Assembly: GCA_051747745.1 (NCBI GenBank)
Contig: JBNJGL010000001.1
Span: 26,741 to 90,740, forward strand
Source: QPJE01 sp051747745
Lineage (GTDB): Bacteria > Bacillota > Halanaerobiia > Halanaerobiales > Halanaerobiaceae
Reading direction: 5' to 3'
Length of the DNA: 64,000 bases
Both the position numbers and the translations under genes were made by a program. This document shows, one piece after another, positions 8,371 through 16,432 of this stretch (positions are counted from its first letter, which is position 1; each line of letters starts with the position of its first letter). The notes beneath the pieces were generated by a model. It ran no database searches and had not been told where the DNA came from. It saw only the letters and a list, made by a program, of their open reading frames with translations.

Positions 8371-9597
8371 TTACCTATTTTTTAGTAGTTGATTAAGTTT
8401 AAATAAAACAATCTGCGATGTGTACCATCTATTTAATTTTCGATTGTAGTTTTTGTTTAATTTAAAAGATAATAATTGTGAAAAAAACTTAATTCCAATA
8501 AACATTGTGCCTGCTTTCCTTCCTTCCAGACTTCCTGGGCCAGCAGCACCGGTAGTGGAAACTCCTATATCTGCTGCAAAAATATCAGCAATATTATCGG
8601 CCATTGACAGAGCAGTTTCATGGCTTACAGCACCATATCTTTCAAGAATACTGGGGTTTATTTTTAAAACAGTTTTTTTTGCCTCACTGCTGTATGCAAC
8701 TATTCCGCCCTTAAAATAAGCTGAACTGCCTTTAAGATCTGTTAGTCGTTTACTGAGCAGACCACCTGTAAATGATTCAGCAGTAGAGATAGTTAAACCA
8801 CTTTTTTTAAGTCTGTCACAAAAAACTTCCAGCAGAGTACTGTCACCAGAACCATAAAAATAATCAGTAAAATGTGTAGAGATAAGATTATCAAAAAATT
8901 CAACTGTATTTGTAATATCATCATCTTCCGCTTCAACTTTTAACCTAAGCTTAACCTCTCCCCTGCCTGCCTGATAACTTATTACAGCATTTTCTGGAAT
9001 GGTTAATTTTTCAATTTTGTCTGCCAGGGTTGATTCACCGATACCAATAAAATTATATTCTTTAAAAAAAATGTTGTTATTATTTGTCTTTTTTAATTCT
9101 GGATAGATTTGTTTTAAAAACATAGATTTCATTTCTGAAGGAACTCCAGGCATTAAATAAAAAGTTTTATCATTATGATTTAGTTTTACACCTGGAGCAG
9201 TACCATTATTATTTAATATTGGTTCAGCATTTTCCGGCAGATAAGCCTGTCTTAAATTATTTTCTGTCATTTTAGAGCTGCTTTTTTTAAAAAAAGAATA
9301 AAGGCGTTCAGCCAGCCTATCAGAAAATTCGAGATTAATATTAACTGCTTCTGCCAGTGCATCTTTAGTTAGATCATCTTCAGTTGGACCAAGACCACCG
9401 GTGATAAATATTAAATCAGAACTTTTAATCGCAAATTTAATTTTTTCTTTTATGTCTGCTTTTTCATCACTGCAGACAATTATATTTTTAATCTTTAATC
9501 CTATATCAGTTAATTTTTGAGCTAAAAAAGTAGAATTGGTATCCTGTACTTTTCCATATAAAATTTCAGAACCTGTCACAATAATTGAAACATCCAT
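8371..9597 (-). CDS. cinA: CinA-family protein (MoCF-like domain plus nicotinamide-nucleotide amidase)
   Basis: A 408-residue two-domain CinA. The N-terminal half (about 1-170) is the molybdopterin-binding-like ADP-ribose pyrophosphatase domain (TGSEILYGKVQDTNS, TGGLGPTEDDLT). The C-terminal half (about 260-405) is the PncC domain that deamidates NMN, with TAESFTGGLL and GAAGPG conserved. It recycles NMN to nicotinic acid mononucleotide. cinA close to recA is a conserved Firmicute arrangement. In this window pncA (nicotinamidase, 31986-32591) is a second enzyme of NAD salvage. Confidence 0.95.
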   Translation of the reverse strand: MDVSIIVTGSEILYGKVQDTNSTFLAQKLTDIGLKIKNIIVCSDEKADIKEKIKFAIKSSDLIFITGGLGPTEDDLTKDALAEAVNINLEFSDRLAERLYSFFKKSSSKMTENNLRQAYLPENAEPILNNNGTAPGVKLNHNDKTFYLMPGVPSEMKSMFLKQIYPELKKTNNNNIFFKEYNFIGIGESTLADKIEKLTIPENAVISYQAGRGEVKLRLKVEAEDDDITNTVEFFDNLISTHFTDYFYGSGDSTLLEVFCDRLKKSGLTISTAESFTGGLLSKRLTDLKGSSAYFKGGIVAYSSEAKKTVLKINPSILERYGAVSHETALSMADNIADIFAADIGVSTTGAAGPGSLEGRKAGTMFIGIKFFSQLLSFKLNKNYNRKLNRWYTSQIVLFKLNQLLKNR

Positions 9598-9634
9598 AAA
9601 CTCACCTCAAAATTATTATATCACAGAGTTGTAT

Positions 9635-9662
9635 AAAAGAAAATCGGCCTTTTTAGGCCGAT
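9635..9662 (-). terminator. Terminator upstream of cinA
   Basis: On the minus strand ATCGGCCT-AAAA-AGGCCGAT is a perfect 8-bp hairpin followed by TTTCTTTT. It ends the transcript coming from the DUF2905 gene and isolates cinA. Confidence 0.9.
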
Positions 9663-9683
9663 AGAGTTAATAATATGGTTCTC

Positions 9684-9723
9684 ACACAAAAATGAGTTAG
9701 AGACGCAAATACCCTTTTTGTGT
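9684..9723. repeat. Nine-base inverted repeat with 22-base loop
   Basis: ACACAAAAA at 9684-9692 is the exact reverse complement of TTTTTGTGT at 9715-9723. It lies between the DUF2905 stop codon and a terminator hairpin. The arms are AT-rich, so a chance occurrence is possible; it could be a secondary mRNA 3' structure or a protein-binding site. Confidence 0.5.
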
Positions 9724-9736
9724 TACAATCATAATA

Positions 9737-9958
9737 TTATTTTAAAAATTTAAATATCCAATAAATAATATTCAATATAAAACTGATTAATAACATTGAT
9801 GTTATGGGAAAATAAAGCTTATAATTATTTTTTTCAATTCTTATATCACCGGGCAATCTACCAAACCATGAAAAAAATGGTTTAAAAAACAAAGAGATAG
9901 CTCCAACTGTGATTAATATAAAGCCAATTATTATTAGTGTTTTGGAAAAAGAATTCAT
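9737..9958 (-). CDS. DUF2905 family small membrane protein
   Basis: A 73-residue protein with two membrane segments (about 5-27 and 48-70) joined by a loop carrying GRLPGDI (33-39) and YFPITSMLLISF, the hallmark sequence of DUF2905. The function of this family is unknown. It lies 56 bases downstream of pgpA, followed by an inverted repeat and a terminator, and is likely the last gene of the rimO-pgsA-pgpA transcript. Confidence 0.88.
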   Translation of the reverse strand: MNSFSKTLIIIGFILITVGAISLFFKPFFSWFGRLPGDIRIEKNNYKLYFPITSMLLISFILNIIYWIFKFLK

Positions 9959-10014
9959 TACAAAATCACCACTGTATTAACTTCAGTATTTATTTAATTA
10001 AATTCTAAAAATTA

Positions 10015-10461
10015 TTATAAAATCCCAAAATATACTGCCGTTTTTAGTATAATTAGAGAAAAAATGCCGGCTGCAATATCATCAGCCATAACTCCCCATC
10101 CAGAGGGTAGTTTTTCTAGTTTTTTAATTAGCAAAGGCTTTGTAATATCAAATACTCTAAATAAAATAAAACCACTTATTAGTACAGGCATACCCGTATT
10201 TAATGTCAGAAAAGTTACCAGCTGACCGGCAGCTTCATCGATAACTATTTTTCCACTGTCTTTGACACCAGTTATTTTTTCTTCATAACTGCAGATAAAA
10301 ACACCAGAAATTGTTAAAAAGCTTAAAAAGTAAATATTATTAATAACAGGAAAAATCAAGAGAATGACTATCATTAATAAAGAACCCCATGTTCCTGGAG
10401 CAAAAGGCAGATATCCTGAAAAAAAACCTGTTGCCAAAAAATGATTTATTTTCTGAAACAT
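10015..10461 (-). CDS. pgpA: Phosphatidylglycerophosphatase A
   Basis: A 148-residue membrane enzyme that dephosphorylates phosphatidylglycerol phosphate to phosphatidylglycerol. The PgpA motifs are visible: FAPGTWGSL near the N-terminus, the acidic VIDEAAGQLV, and the C-terminal GWGVMADDIAAGI. Three to four hydrophobic segments alternate with these motifs. It lies directly after pgsA (12-base gap), so the two consecutive steps of phosphatidylglycerol synthesis are encoded together. Confidence 0.94.
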   Translation of the reverse strand: MFQKINHFLATGFFSGYLPFAPGTWGSLLMIVILLIFPVINNIYFLSFLTISGVFICSYEEKITGVKDSGKIVIDEAAGQLVTFLTLNTGMPVLISGFILFRVFDITKPLLIKKLEKLPSGWGVMADDIAAGIFSLIILKTAVYFGIL

Positions 10462-10473
10462 AATTTTACCACC

Positions 10474-11013
10474 TTAACTGTAATCTACATCAGCTGATGC
10501 AAAATAAACATATCCAGAGTAAATAGTGATTAAAACCGCTGCCCAGACAAGAGATGTAATCAAAATAGACGGCAGATTAAATAGTACAGGGTCAAGAATC
10601 AGAGCTATTATTGTAATGATTTGAATAGTTGTCTTCCATTTACCCCACATATTGGCAGAAATGATAACTCCCTGTCCTGCTGCAACAACCCTTAGACCTG
10701 TAACTGCAAGTTCTCGTGCTATAATAATCAGGGCAACCCAGGCAGATATTTTTCCCAGAGAAACAAAAGCTATTAAAGCACCTGAAATTAAAAGTTTGTC
10801 TGCAAGTGGATCTAAAATTTTTCCCAGCTGTGTAATCATATTATATTTTCTGGCATAATAGCCGTCATACTTATCAGTTAGTGCGGCAGCTGCAAATATG
10901 ATTAAAGCTGCCAGATCACCATAGAAAGGGAAATTTGCACTGTAAAGTAATAAAGCAACTATTACTGGCACTAAAAAAATTCTCAACATTGATAATTTAT
11001 TTGGTAGATTCAT
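10474..11013 (-). CDS. pgsA: CDP-diacylglycerol--glycerol-3-phosphate 3-phosphatidyltransferase
   Basis: A 179-residue polytopic membrane enzyme making phosphatidylglycerol phosphate. The CDP-alcohol phosphotransferase signature D-G-x2-A-R-x8-G-x3-D-x3-D is complete, with D50, G51, A54, R55, G64, D68 and D72. Several hydrophobic helices follow. The start codon lies inside the end of rimO (17-base overlap), indicating translational coupling. The product feeds PgpA, encoded immediately downstream. Confidence 0.96.
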   Translation of the reverse strand: MNLPNKLSMLRIFLVPVIVALLLYSANFPFYGDLAALIIFAAAALTDKYDGYYARKYNMITQLGKILDPLADKLLISGALIAFVSLGKISAWVALIIIARELAVTGLRVVAAGQGVIISANMWGKWKTTIQIITIIALILDPVLFNLPSILITSLVWAAVLITIYSGYVYFASADVDYS

Positions 11014-12343
11014 TTAAAATCTCTCCTATCAAATCATATTCATAAGCTTCTTTTATTTTACATTCAACAAAATCACCAATTTTTAAACTGCTGTGCTGGT
11101 TTGAATTTTTTTCAATATAAATTTGATTGTCTATTTCCGGGGCATCATATTTGGAACGAGCAAGGTAATATTCATCTTCAATATCTTCAATAACCACCTC
11201 CAGAGATACACCAACCAGTTTGCGATTTTTTTTCAGTGATATCTGCTGCTGTATTTCCATTATTTTTTCATATCTTTTTTCCTTTATATCTTCACTTATT
11301 TGATCGGGAAAATTATAAGCAGCTGTATCTTCTTCACGAGAAAATTTAAATACCCCCAGTCTGTCAAATTCGTTTTCCTCAACAAAATTTTTGAGGTCCA
11401 GAAAATCCTTTTTGCTTTCTCCAGGAAAACCAACTATCAGTGAAGTTCTGATTACAATATCAGGAATATTGTTTCTTAAGTTATTTATTAAATTAGAGAT
11501 ATCTTTTCTTTTTCCTCTGCGATTCATTAATTTTCTAATTTTATTTGAAGAATGCTGTATGGGAAGATCTAAATAACTGCATATTTTTTCTTTTTCTGAA
11601 ATCAATTTTATCAGATCATCTTCTATAAATTCTGGATAGCTGTAAAGTATCCTGATCCACTTGATTTCATTTATTTTTACAAGTTCTTTTAATAAAGGAG
11701 TCAGAGAAGATTTGCCATAGATATCTACACCATACTGAGTTGTATCCTGTGCTATTACAATTAATTCTTTAATACCTCTTTTTGCCAGGTTATTTGCTTC
11801 TTCAACTATGTCTTCAATTTTTCTGCTTTTCACTGGTCCTCTTATTTTTGGTATACTGCAGTAAGTACAGTTATTATTACAGCCTTCTGCAATTTTTAAG
11901 TATGCAAAATAATCATTATCCAATTTGCGCGGCAGGTCAGAGCGGTAATCAAAACCTGGTTCTGTTATATTTTTATTTTTATGTCCGACAAGACTTTTTT
12001 TAATTACCTCTACTATTTCATCAAAATTACCTGTTCCCAAAATAGAATCTATTTCTGGTATTTCCTGTATAAGTTCACTGCTGTATCTCTGTGTAAGACA
12101 TCCTGTAACAATTAAAGATCTGCAGTTGTAATTTTCCTTGTATGCTGCAGCATTTAGTATGGTTTCGATAGATTCTTCTTTAGCATCCTGTATAAATCCA
12201 CAGGTATTTATAATAATCACTTCAGCATTTTTTAAATCATCTGTTTCTGTGAATTCGCTGTATTCTGATAAAAATCCCTTCATATGCTGGCTGTCAACTT
12301 CATTTTTGGGACAGCCAAGAGTTATTAAACTGTATTTTATCAT
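10997..12343 (-). CDS. rimO: Ribosomal protein S12 methylthiotransferase RimO
   Basis: A 448-residue radical-SAM methylthiotransferase. The N-terminal UPF0004 domain supplies the auxiliary Fe-S cluster cysteines C11, C48 and C82. The radical SAM cluster motif is C155-x3-C159-x2-C162 (GCNNNCTYCSIP). The C-terminus (about 375-440) is a TRAM RNA/protein-binding domain. RimO modifies a conserved aspartate of ribosomal protein S12; the pattern ALITLGCPKNEVDSQ-like at the start favours RimO over MiaB. It begins the rimO-pgsA-pgpA run. Confidence 0.95.
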   Translation of the reverse strand: MIKYSLITLGCPKNEVDSQHMKGFLSEYSEFTETDDLKNAEVIIINTCGFIQDAKEESIETILNAAAYKENYNCRSLIVTGCLTQRYSSELIQEIPEIDSILGTGNFDEIVEVIKKSLVGHKNKNITEPGFDYRSDLPRKLDNDYFAYLKIAEGCNNNCTYCSIPKIRGPVKSRKIEDIVEEANNLAKRGIKELIVIAQDTTQYGVDIYGKSSLTPLLKELVKINEIKWIRILYSYPEFIEDDLIKLISEKEKICSYLDLPIQHSSNKIRKLMNRRGKRKDISNLINNLRNNIPDIVIRTSLIVGFPGESKKDFLDLKNFVEENEFDRLGVFKFSREEDTAAYNFPDQISEDIKEKRYEKIMEIQQQISLKKNRKLVGVSLEVVIEDIEDEYYLARSKYDAPEIDNQIYIEKNSNQHSSLKIGDFVECKIKEAYEYDLIGEILNESTK

Positions 12344-12374
12344 AATAATTAATACTCCTTTTTTTCTTCAAATA

Positions 12375-12395
12375 GAAAAAAGCCCTGGTGGGCTT
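12375..12395 (-). terminator. Terminator after tRNA-Pro
   Basis: On the minus strand AAGCCC-ACCA-GGGCTT followed by TTTTC, 16 bases after the CCA end of tRNA-Pro and before rimO. The stem is short (6 bp) but GC-rich. Confidence 0.8.
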
Positions 12396-12410
12396 CATAA
12401 ATTCTTTAAA

Positions 12411-12487
12411 TGGTCGGGTTGCCGGGATTTGAACCCGGGACCTCACGCCCCCCAGACGTGCGCGCTACCTAGCTGCGCCACAACCCG
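12411..12487 (-). tRNA. tRNA-Pro (anticodon GGG)
   Basis: A 77-base cloverleaf on the minus strand. The acceptor CGGGTTG pairs with CAACCCG, the anticodon arm CACGT-CTGGGGG-GCGTG presents GGG, the T arm contains GGTTCAAATCC, and the CCA end is encoded. It appears to be co-transcribed with the DUF2103 gene 47 bases upstream and ends at its own terminator. Confidence 0.95.
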
Positions 12488-12534
12488 CTGTCAACAGACA
12501 GTATTATATAAGAAAGATCTTTTAATGTCAAGAT

Positions 12535-12828
12535 TCATTCAACAAATTCTAATTTTTTGAGATAATCCATAGTTTTATCCGGGTAATCAGTTACAATAAA
12601 AACTTCCTGCAGTGAAGAACTATTTTTGGCTATTACTTTTATACCACTTGGGGTGTTGTATTTTAACTGCAGATAGGCAGGAACACCACTCCCTTTTCTT
12701 CTATTAATACGTCCTGGTATTATACTTTTAATTAGCTTTGAACGAGAAATTTCTAATAAAAAAGGAAAAATATCTTCAATAATTGTATGTTCCTGTTTTA
12801 TTTTGTTATCTCTATATTTATTACTCAT
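12535..12828 (-). CDS. DUF2103 family protein
   Basis: A 97-residue protein that I recognise as DUF2103 by the core IIPGRINRRKGSG, the segment TPSGIKVIAKN, and LQEVFIVTDYPD. The family has been described as predicted metal-binding, but no cysteine or histidine cluster is visible here beyond a single His, so that property is doubtful for this member. Function unknown. It has a good promoter of its own and is followed by tRNA-Pro without an intervening terminator. Confidence 0.75.
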   Translation of the reverse strand: MSNKYRDNKIKQEHTIIEDIFPFLLEISRSKLIKSIIPGRINRRKGSGVPAYLQLKYNTPSGIKVIAKNSSSLQEVFIVTDYPDKTMDYLKKLEFVE

Positions 12829-12847
12829 AAAACCACATCCTTATTAT

Positions 12848-12876
12848 ATTATAACATTGACTAATTTTTAAGGCAA
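12848..12876 (-). promoter_or_regulatory. Promoter of the DUF2103/tRNA-Pro unit
   Basis: On the minus strand TTGCCT (12876-12871), a 17-base spacer and a perfect TATAAT (12853-12848), about 20 bases from the ATG, so the leader is very short. Confidence 0.75.
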
Positions 12877-13096
12877 ATGCAGCTCTCTTTTGTTTTCTGT
12901 AACCAAACAAAATTATAAAAATTAGCTTATAACGTTTTTGGATATAACAAAAGAAGAAAAACTTTTTATTATTATAAATGGAATATAGAATAAAAATATG
13001 GAAGACAAAAAACTGCTTAAATTAAAGTTATCCTTAGAATAACAAAGAAATAAATGTTTAATTGACCTTGTGCACAAATAAATATAAAAAAAACAC
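12877..13096. other. Intergenic stretch between divergent units, no gene seen
   Basis: This AT-rich stretch lies between the promoter of the DUF2103 gene and that of the Trp/Thr tRNAs. I see no open frame with a ribosome-binding site, no tRNA-like fold and no strong hairpin. Confidence 0.6.
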
Positions 13097-13125
13097 TTGA
13101 CCTAAAGATAGGACTTGGTTATAAT
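13097..13125 (+). promoter_or_regulatory. Promoter of the tRNA-Trp/tRNA-Thr unit
   Basis: TTGACC, a 17-base spacer and TATAAT (13120-13125), 36 bases before tRNA-Trp. Near-consensus SigA promoter, as expected for stable RNA. Confidence 0.88.
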
Positions 13126-13161
13126 AGATATTGCTTGAGCGAAAATTACTCAAAAATACTT

Positions 13162-13237
13162 AGGGGAGTAGCTCAACTGGCAGAGTAGCGGACTCCAAAT
13201 CCGTTGGTTGCGGGTTCAATTCCTGCCTCCCCTGCCA
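13162..13237 (+). tRNA. tRNA-Trp (anticodon CCA)
   Basis: A 76-base cloverleaf: acceptor AGGGGAG with CTCCCCT, anticodon loop CTCCAAA presenting CCA, T arm with GGTTCAATTCC, discriminator G and encoded CCA end. It is followed 11 bases later by tRNA-Thr. Confidence 0.97.
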
Positions 13238-13248
13238 TAATAATATAG

Positions 13249-13324
13249 GCTGATGTAGCTCAATTGGTAGAGCAGCTCACTTGTAATGAGCAGGTTACCA
13301 GTTCAAGTCTGGTCATCAGCTCCA
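13249..13324 (+). tRNA. tRNA-Thr (anticodon TGT)
   Basis: A 76-base cloverleaf: acceptor GCTGATG with CATCAGC, anticodon loop CTTGTAA presenting TGT, T arm with AGTTCAAGTCT, and encoded CCA end. Second gene of the Trp/Thr pair. Confidence 0.97.
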
Positions 13325-13336
13325 TTGAATTTTATG

Positions 13337-13361
13337 AAAGCCGTTTATTCGGCTTTTTTTT
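13337..13361 (+). terminator. Terminator of the tRNA-Trp/Thr unit
   Basis: AAAGCCG-TTTATT-CGGCTTT followed by a T run, 12 bases after tRNA-Thr. Confidence 0.92.
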
Positions 13362-13452
13362 ATTTTTAGTGTATTTATTATACATTATCCTGCTGTTTTT
13401 GGTAAATTTATTACTATTAAATTAAGAAAAATATTTTTTTCATTAATAAAAC

Positions 13453-13481
13453 TTGAAATAAATTAGTTTATGTATTATTAT
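13453..13481 (+). promoter_or_regulatory. Candidate promoter of the disulfide-reductase gene
   Basis: TTGAAA, a 17-base spacer and TATTAT, ending 47 bases before the ATG. The -10 region is embedded in AT-rich sequence, so alternatives a few bases away are possible. Confidence 0.5.
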
Positions 13482-13528
13482 AATATCGTAATATCCAAAT
13501 ATAATGATATAAATAAGGTGGTTATAAT

Positions 13529-14932
13529 ATGAAGAAGTATGATCTTATTGTTGTTGGTATGGGTCCTGCTGGAATGGCAGTAACTGCTATGGCTTCAAAT
13601 ATGGATTTAAATGTTTTAGCCATAGAAAAGCACAAGGTTGGCGGAGAATGTTTAAATTACGGCTGTGTGCCGAGTAAAGCACTTCTTAAAGCCGGAGAAG
13701 TAAATGAAGTTACTGAAAACCTGCGTCAGTTCGGTATTCAATTTAATGGTGATACTGAAATTGAAAATCCGCTTGAAATTGTTAGAGATAAAGTGGGAGA
13801 AATAAGTGGAAATAAAACAATGAAAGCCTTTGAAAGAGCTGATTTGATAGTAGATAAAGGGGAAGCAAAATTTGTTGATAAAAAAATTATAGAGGTTGAT
13901 GGAGAAAGATATACTGCAGATAAGATTTTTATTGCAACAGGAACTGAACCACTTGTACCTCCTATCCCAGGTCTTAAAGATGTATCTCGATTAACAAATT
14001 TAAATATATTTGCACAGGAGGATATTCCGGAGAAATTAACCATCATTGGTGGTGGGGCAATTGGTTCAGAAATGGCTCAGGCTTTTTCCAGACTTGGTTC
14101 TGAGGTAAATATGTTTCAGATTGATGATCATCTTGTTCCTATTGGTGATGAAGAAGCTGGACGGGTGCTGGAAGAAAAGTTTAAAAAAGAAGGTATTGGT
14201 GTATATAATAGTACAGGTATCAACAAAGTGGAAGAAAAAGATGGGAAAATAATTACACACACTGAGGCTGGAGTTTTTGAATCTGATGAAATTCTTGTAG
14301 CTACAGGTAGAAAAATAGTACTGGATTCTTTAAATCTCGAAAATGCCGGAATCGAATACGGTAAAGGTGGGATAAAAGTTAACCGCAGATTGGAAACAAA
14401 TGTTAAGGGAGTATATGCAGTTGGAGATTGTAATGGAAAAGCTCTTCTTTCTCATGCAGCAATGCATCAGGGGATGATAGCTTTAATGAATGCTATTAAT
14501 CCTACTCCAATAAAACAGTTTAATTATGATGACTTTTTAGTACCCTGGTCTGTTTTCACAAAACCAGAAATAGCTCAGGTTGGAGTTACAGAAAAAGAAG
14601 CTGAAGAAAAAGGTCTGGATTATCAGGTAGTAAAAGAAAAATATTCTGATTATGGTAGAACAATTGCAGATGGAAAACCAGAGGGTTTTGTCAAAGTTAT
14701 TACAAATTCAAAAGGAAAAGTCTTTGGAGCTACCATTGTTGGGGAAGCAGCAAGTGAATTGATACATGAATGGATCCTGGCCATCCAGCATGATATAGGA
14801 CTATTTGATATTATGATGACACAGCATTCATTCCCAACTATTTCTTTAATGAATAAGCGAGTTGCAGAAAAATGGATGATGGGTAAAACTAGTTCCGGTT
14901 TTATTCCTAAACTTGCTAAGAAATTTATCTAA
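13529..14932 (+). CDS. Pyridine nucleotide-disulfide oxidoreductase, dihydrolipoyl-dehydrogenase-like, lacking the usual His-Glu dyad
   Basis: A 467-residue flavoprotein of the class I disulfide reductase family. The FAD-binding GMGPAG (10-15), the redox-active cysteine pair C41-x4-C46 in GGECLNYGCVPSK, the NAD(P)-binding GGGAIGSEMA and the C-terminal dimerisation domain are all present. In dihydrolipoyl dehydrogenase the dimer domain ends in HxHPTxxE; here the region is HSFPTISL, so F435 replaces the catalytic His and L440 the Glu. It is therefore unlikely to be a standard lipoamide dehydrogenase, and no 2-oxoacid dehydrogenase genes lie nearby. A transhydrogenase-like or unknown thiol/quinone reductase is possible. 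It is monocistronic and convergent with the DUF362 gene. Confidence 0.88.
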   Translation: MKKYDLIVVGMGPAGMAVTAMASNMDLNVLAIEKHKVGGECLNYGCVPSKALLKAGEVNEVTENLRQFGIQFNGDTEIENPLEIVRDKVGEISGNKTMKAFERADLIVDKGEAKFVDKKIIEVDGERYTADKIFIATGTEPLVPPIPGLKDVSRLTNLNIFAQEDIPEKLTIIGGGAIGSEMAQAFSRLGSEVNMFQIDDHLVPIGDEEAGRVLEEKFKKEGIGVYNSTGINKVEEKDGKIITHTEAGVFESDEILVATGRKIVLDSLNLENAGIEYGKGGIKVNRRLETNVKGVYAVGDCNGKALLSHAAMHQGMIALMNAINPTPIKQFNYDDFLVPWSVFTKPEIAQVGVTEKEAEEKGLDYQVVKEKYSDYGRTIADGKPEGFVKVITNSKGKVFGATIVGEAASELIHEWILAIQHDIGLFDIMMTQHSFPTISLMNKRVAEKWMMGKTSSGFIPKLAKKFI

Positions 14933-14935
14933 TAT

Positions 14936-14966
14936 AAAAAAAGAGGGGAATCTTCCCCTCTTTTTT
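14936..14966. terminator. Bidirectional terminator between convergent genes
   Basis: An A run, AAGAGGGGA, a 4-base loop, TCCCCTCTT and a T run, symmetrical on both strands. It serves the plus-strand reductase and the minus-strand DUF362 gene. Confidence 0.93.
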
Positions 14967-14981
14967 AATGTTTTCTTAAAA

Positions 14982-16265
14982 TTACAGTGACTGAAGATCA
15001 GTATTAAGCTGTGCAAAAACATAGATTGGTGCACAGCCAGGATATTCTGTCACAGTTTTCGCAACTTTCATTGCTTTTTCCACTTCTTCTCTAGATTCGA
15101 ATTTCTTCCAGCAGTCCCCTACTACAAAAAGATGTTTCCCTTCAGCATCAGTATAATCCAGTGAAGGAACTCCTCCTGCAATTATTAAGGACTCTCCTTT
15201 TTCTTCAACAAATTTCCTGGTGTCTACCCCCTGTTTAAAGCTGTCTAAAGCTCCGCGTATATATTTATAACAGCCAGGACATGTCTGCTGAATTAAAACA
15301 TCTATTCCAGGAATAAGACCAACTGGATTATTTGCAGGTCTCTTAAAGAATTCTCTTACACTGTCAGCAGAAACTCCATTAACTTTAATTTTATCCAGTC
15401 TCATTTCTCCCAATCCTTCTGAAAAAGCAATCTGAGTGGAAGGTACTTCATGTGGTTCATATCCCATTATATAGGAAGTTAAAGCATCAACTGCTACAGT
15501 GTCTTCTCCAGCAATCAGTAAATTCATTTCTTTTGGTGTTCCTGCATGAGGGCCCTGGCCTTCCATGGCAATAATACCATCTATTATTGTTAGATTAGCT
15601 TTTCTTATTCTCAATAAATCAGAAATTTTTTGATCCAGATCTATTCTGTGTGTATCCTGCTGTTGACCTGATGGATGAACATTAGGAATGATTCCCTGCC
15701 AATTCTTTAGTCCTAATGTAACTGTACCACCTAAATGTGTTTTCATTTTGGGAAGATTTATCAGCACATCAGCATCCAGAACAGGTCTAAATACAGCTGC
15801 CTGTTTAAACACTTTAGCCATTGGAAGTTCTACAGTAACTGCTGCTTCCTCATCAAAAAATATTACCCTGTCTGCCCCTCCTCTATAAGCAGCATCTTCC
15901 ATTTCTGCTGCTTTGAAAGCAGGTCTTGCTCTACCAACATGTTTTCCCAGTGATGGATTATCCCCAACCCACACTTCACCGGCTTTAGACTCATCTTTTA
16001 AAAGCGAAACCAGTGCTTCTATTACCCGGGGATCTACTACAGAAAAGCTTTCTGGTGGAGCTAAAAAAGCAAGGTTGGGTTTAATTAAGACCCTATCTCC
16101 ATTTTTAATTAAATTGTCTATATCTCCGACAGCCAGATCAATAACCTCTCTTAAAGAATCCTTAATAGCCTTTATATCCTGATCATGTCTTTTAAAATGA
16201 CCTTCCAAAAATTCTTTATTACCTTTTAAATTATCAACCTTTACAACAGATACATTAGCACCCAT
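14982..16265 (-). CDS. DUF362 domain-containing protein
   Basis: A 427-residue protein of the DUF362 family, recognised from VLIKPNLAF, the Lys-rich LINLPKMKTH, LGLKNWQG, and IIDGIIAMEGQGPHAGTP. Family members are often linked to Fe-S proteins in anaerobes; this one has no ferredoxin domain, although a CxxC (QQTCPGCYKYI) lies in its C-terminal third. The function is not established. The ATG at 16265 follows AAGGAGG. It is monocistronic and convergent with the reductase gene, sharing its terminator. Confidence 0.85.
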   Translation of the reverse strand: MGANVSVVKVDNLKGNKEFLEGHFKRHDQDIKAIKDSLREVIDLAVGDIDNLIKNGDRVLIKPNLAFLAPPESFSVVDPRVIEALVSLLKDESKAGEVWVGDNPSLGKHVGRARPAFKAAEMEDAAYRGGADRVIFFDEEAAVTVELPMAKVFKQAAVFRPVLDADVLINLPKMKTHLGGTVTLGLKNWQGIIPNVHPSGQQQDTHRIDLDQKISDLLRIRKANLTIIDGIIAMEGQGPHAGTPKEMNLLIAGEDTVAVDALTSYIMGYEPHEVPSTQIAFSEGLGEMRLDKIKVNGVSADSVREFFKRPANNPVGLIPGIDVLIQQTCPGCYKYIRGALDSFKQGVDTRKFVEEKGESLIIAGGVPSLDYTDAEGKHLFVVGDCWKKFESREEVEKAMKVAKTVTEYPGCAPIYVFAQLNTDLQSL

Positions 16266-16404
16266 TTTTTATCCTCCTTATTGAGCTGATTTTGAGAATT
16301 TTCCGACAACTAAAAATGAAGTAGTAGTTAAATTTCCCGCATTCTTTTACATCAAAATAAATCAGTAATTAAACTCCCCCCTCTAAATTAAAATTTTATA
16401 TGGC

Positions 16405-16425
16405 AAAAACAGAACTTTGTTCAGT
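16405..16425 (-). terminator. Possible weak terminator of surE-mnmM
   Basis: On the minus strand ACTGAAC-AAA-GTTCTGT forms a 7-bp stem with one T-T mismatch, followed by TTTT and G, about 8 bases after the stop codon of the methyltransferase gene. Confidence 0.4.
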
Positions 16426-16432
16426 ATTTAAA

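Noticed and set aside
12138..12560. 140-residue plus-strand open frame across rimO and tRNA-Pro
   Set aside because: It runs antisense through a well-supported gene and a tRNA, has no ribosome-binding site, and its sequence reflects the tRNA complement.
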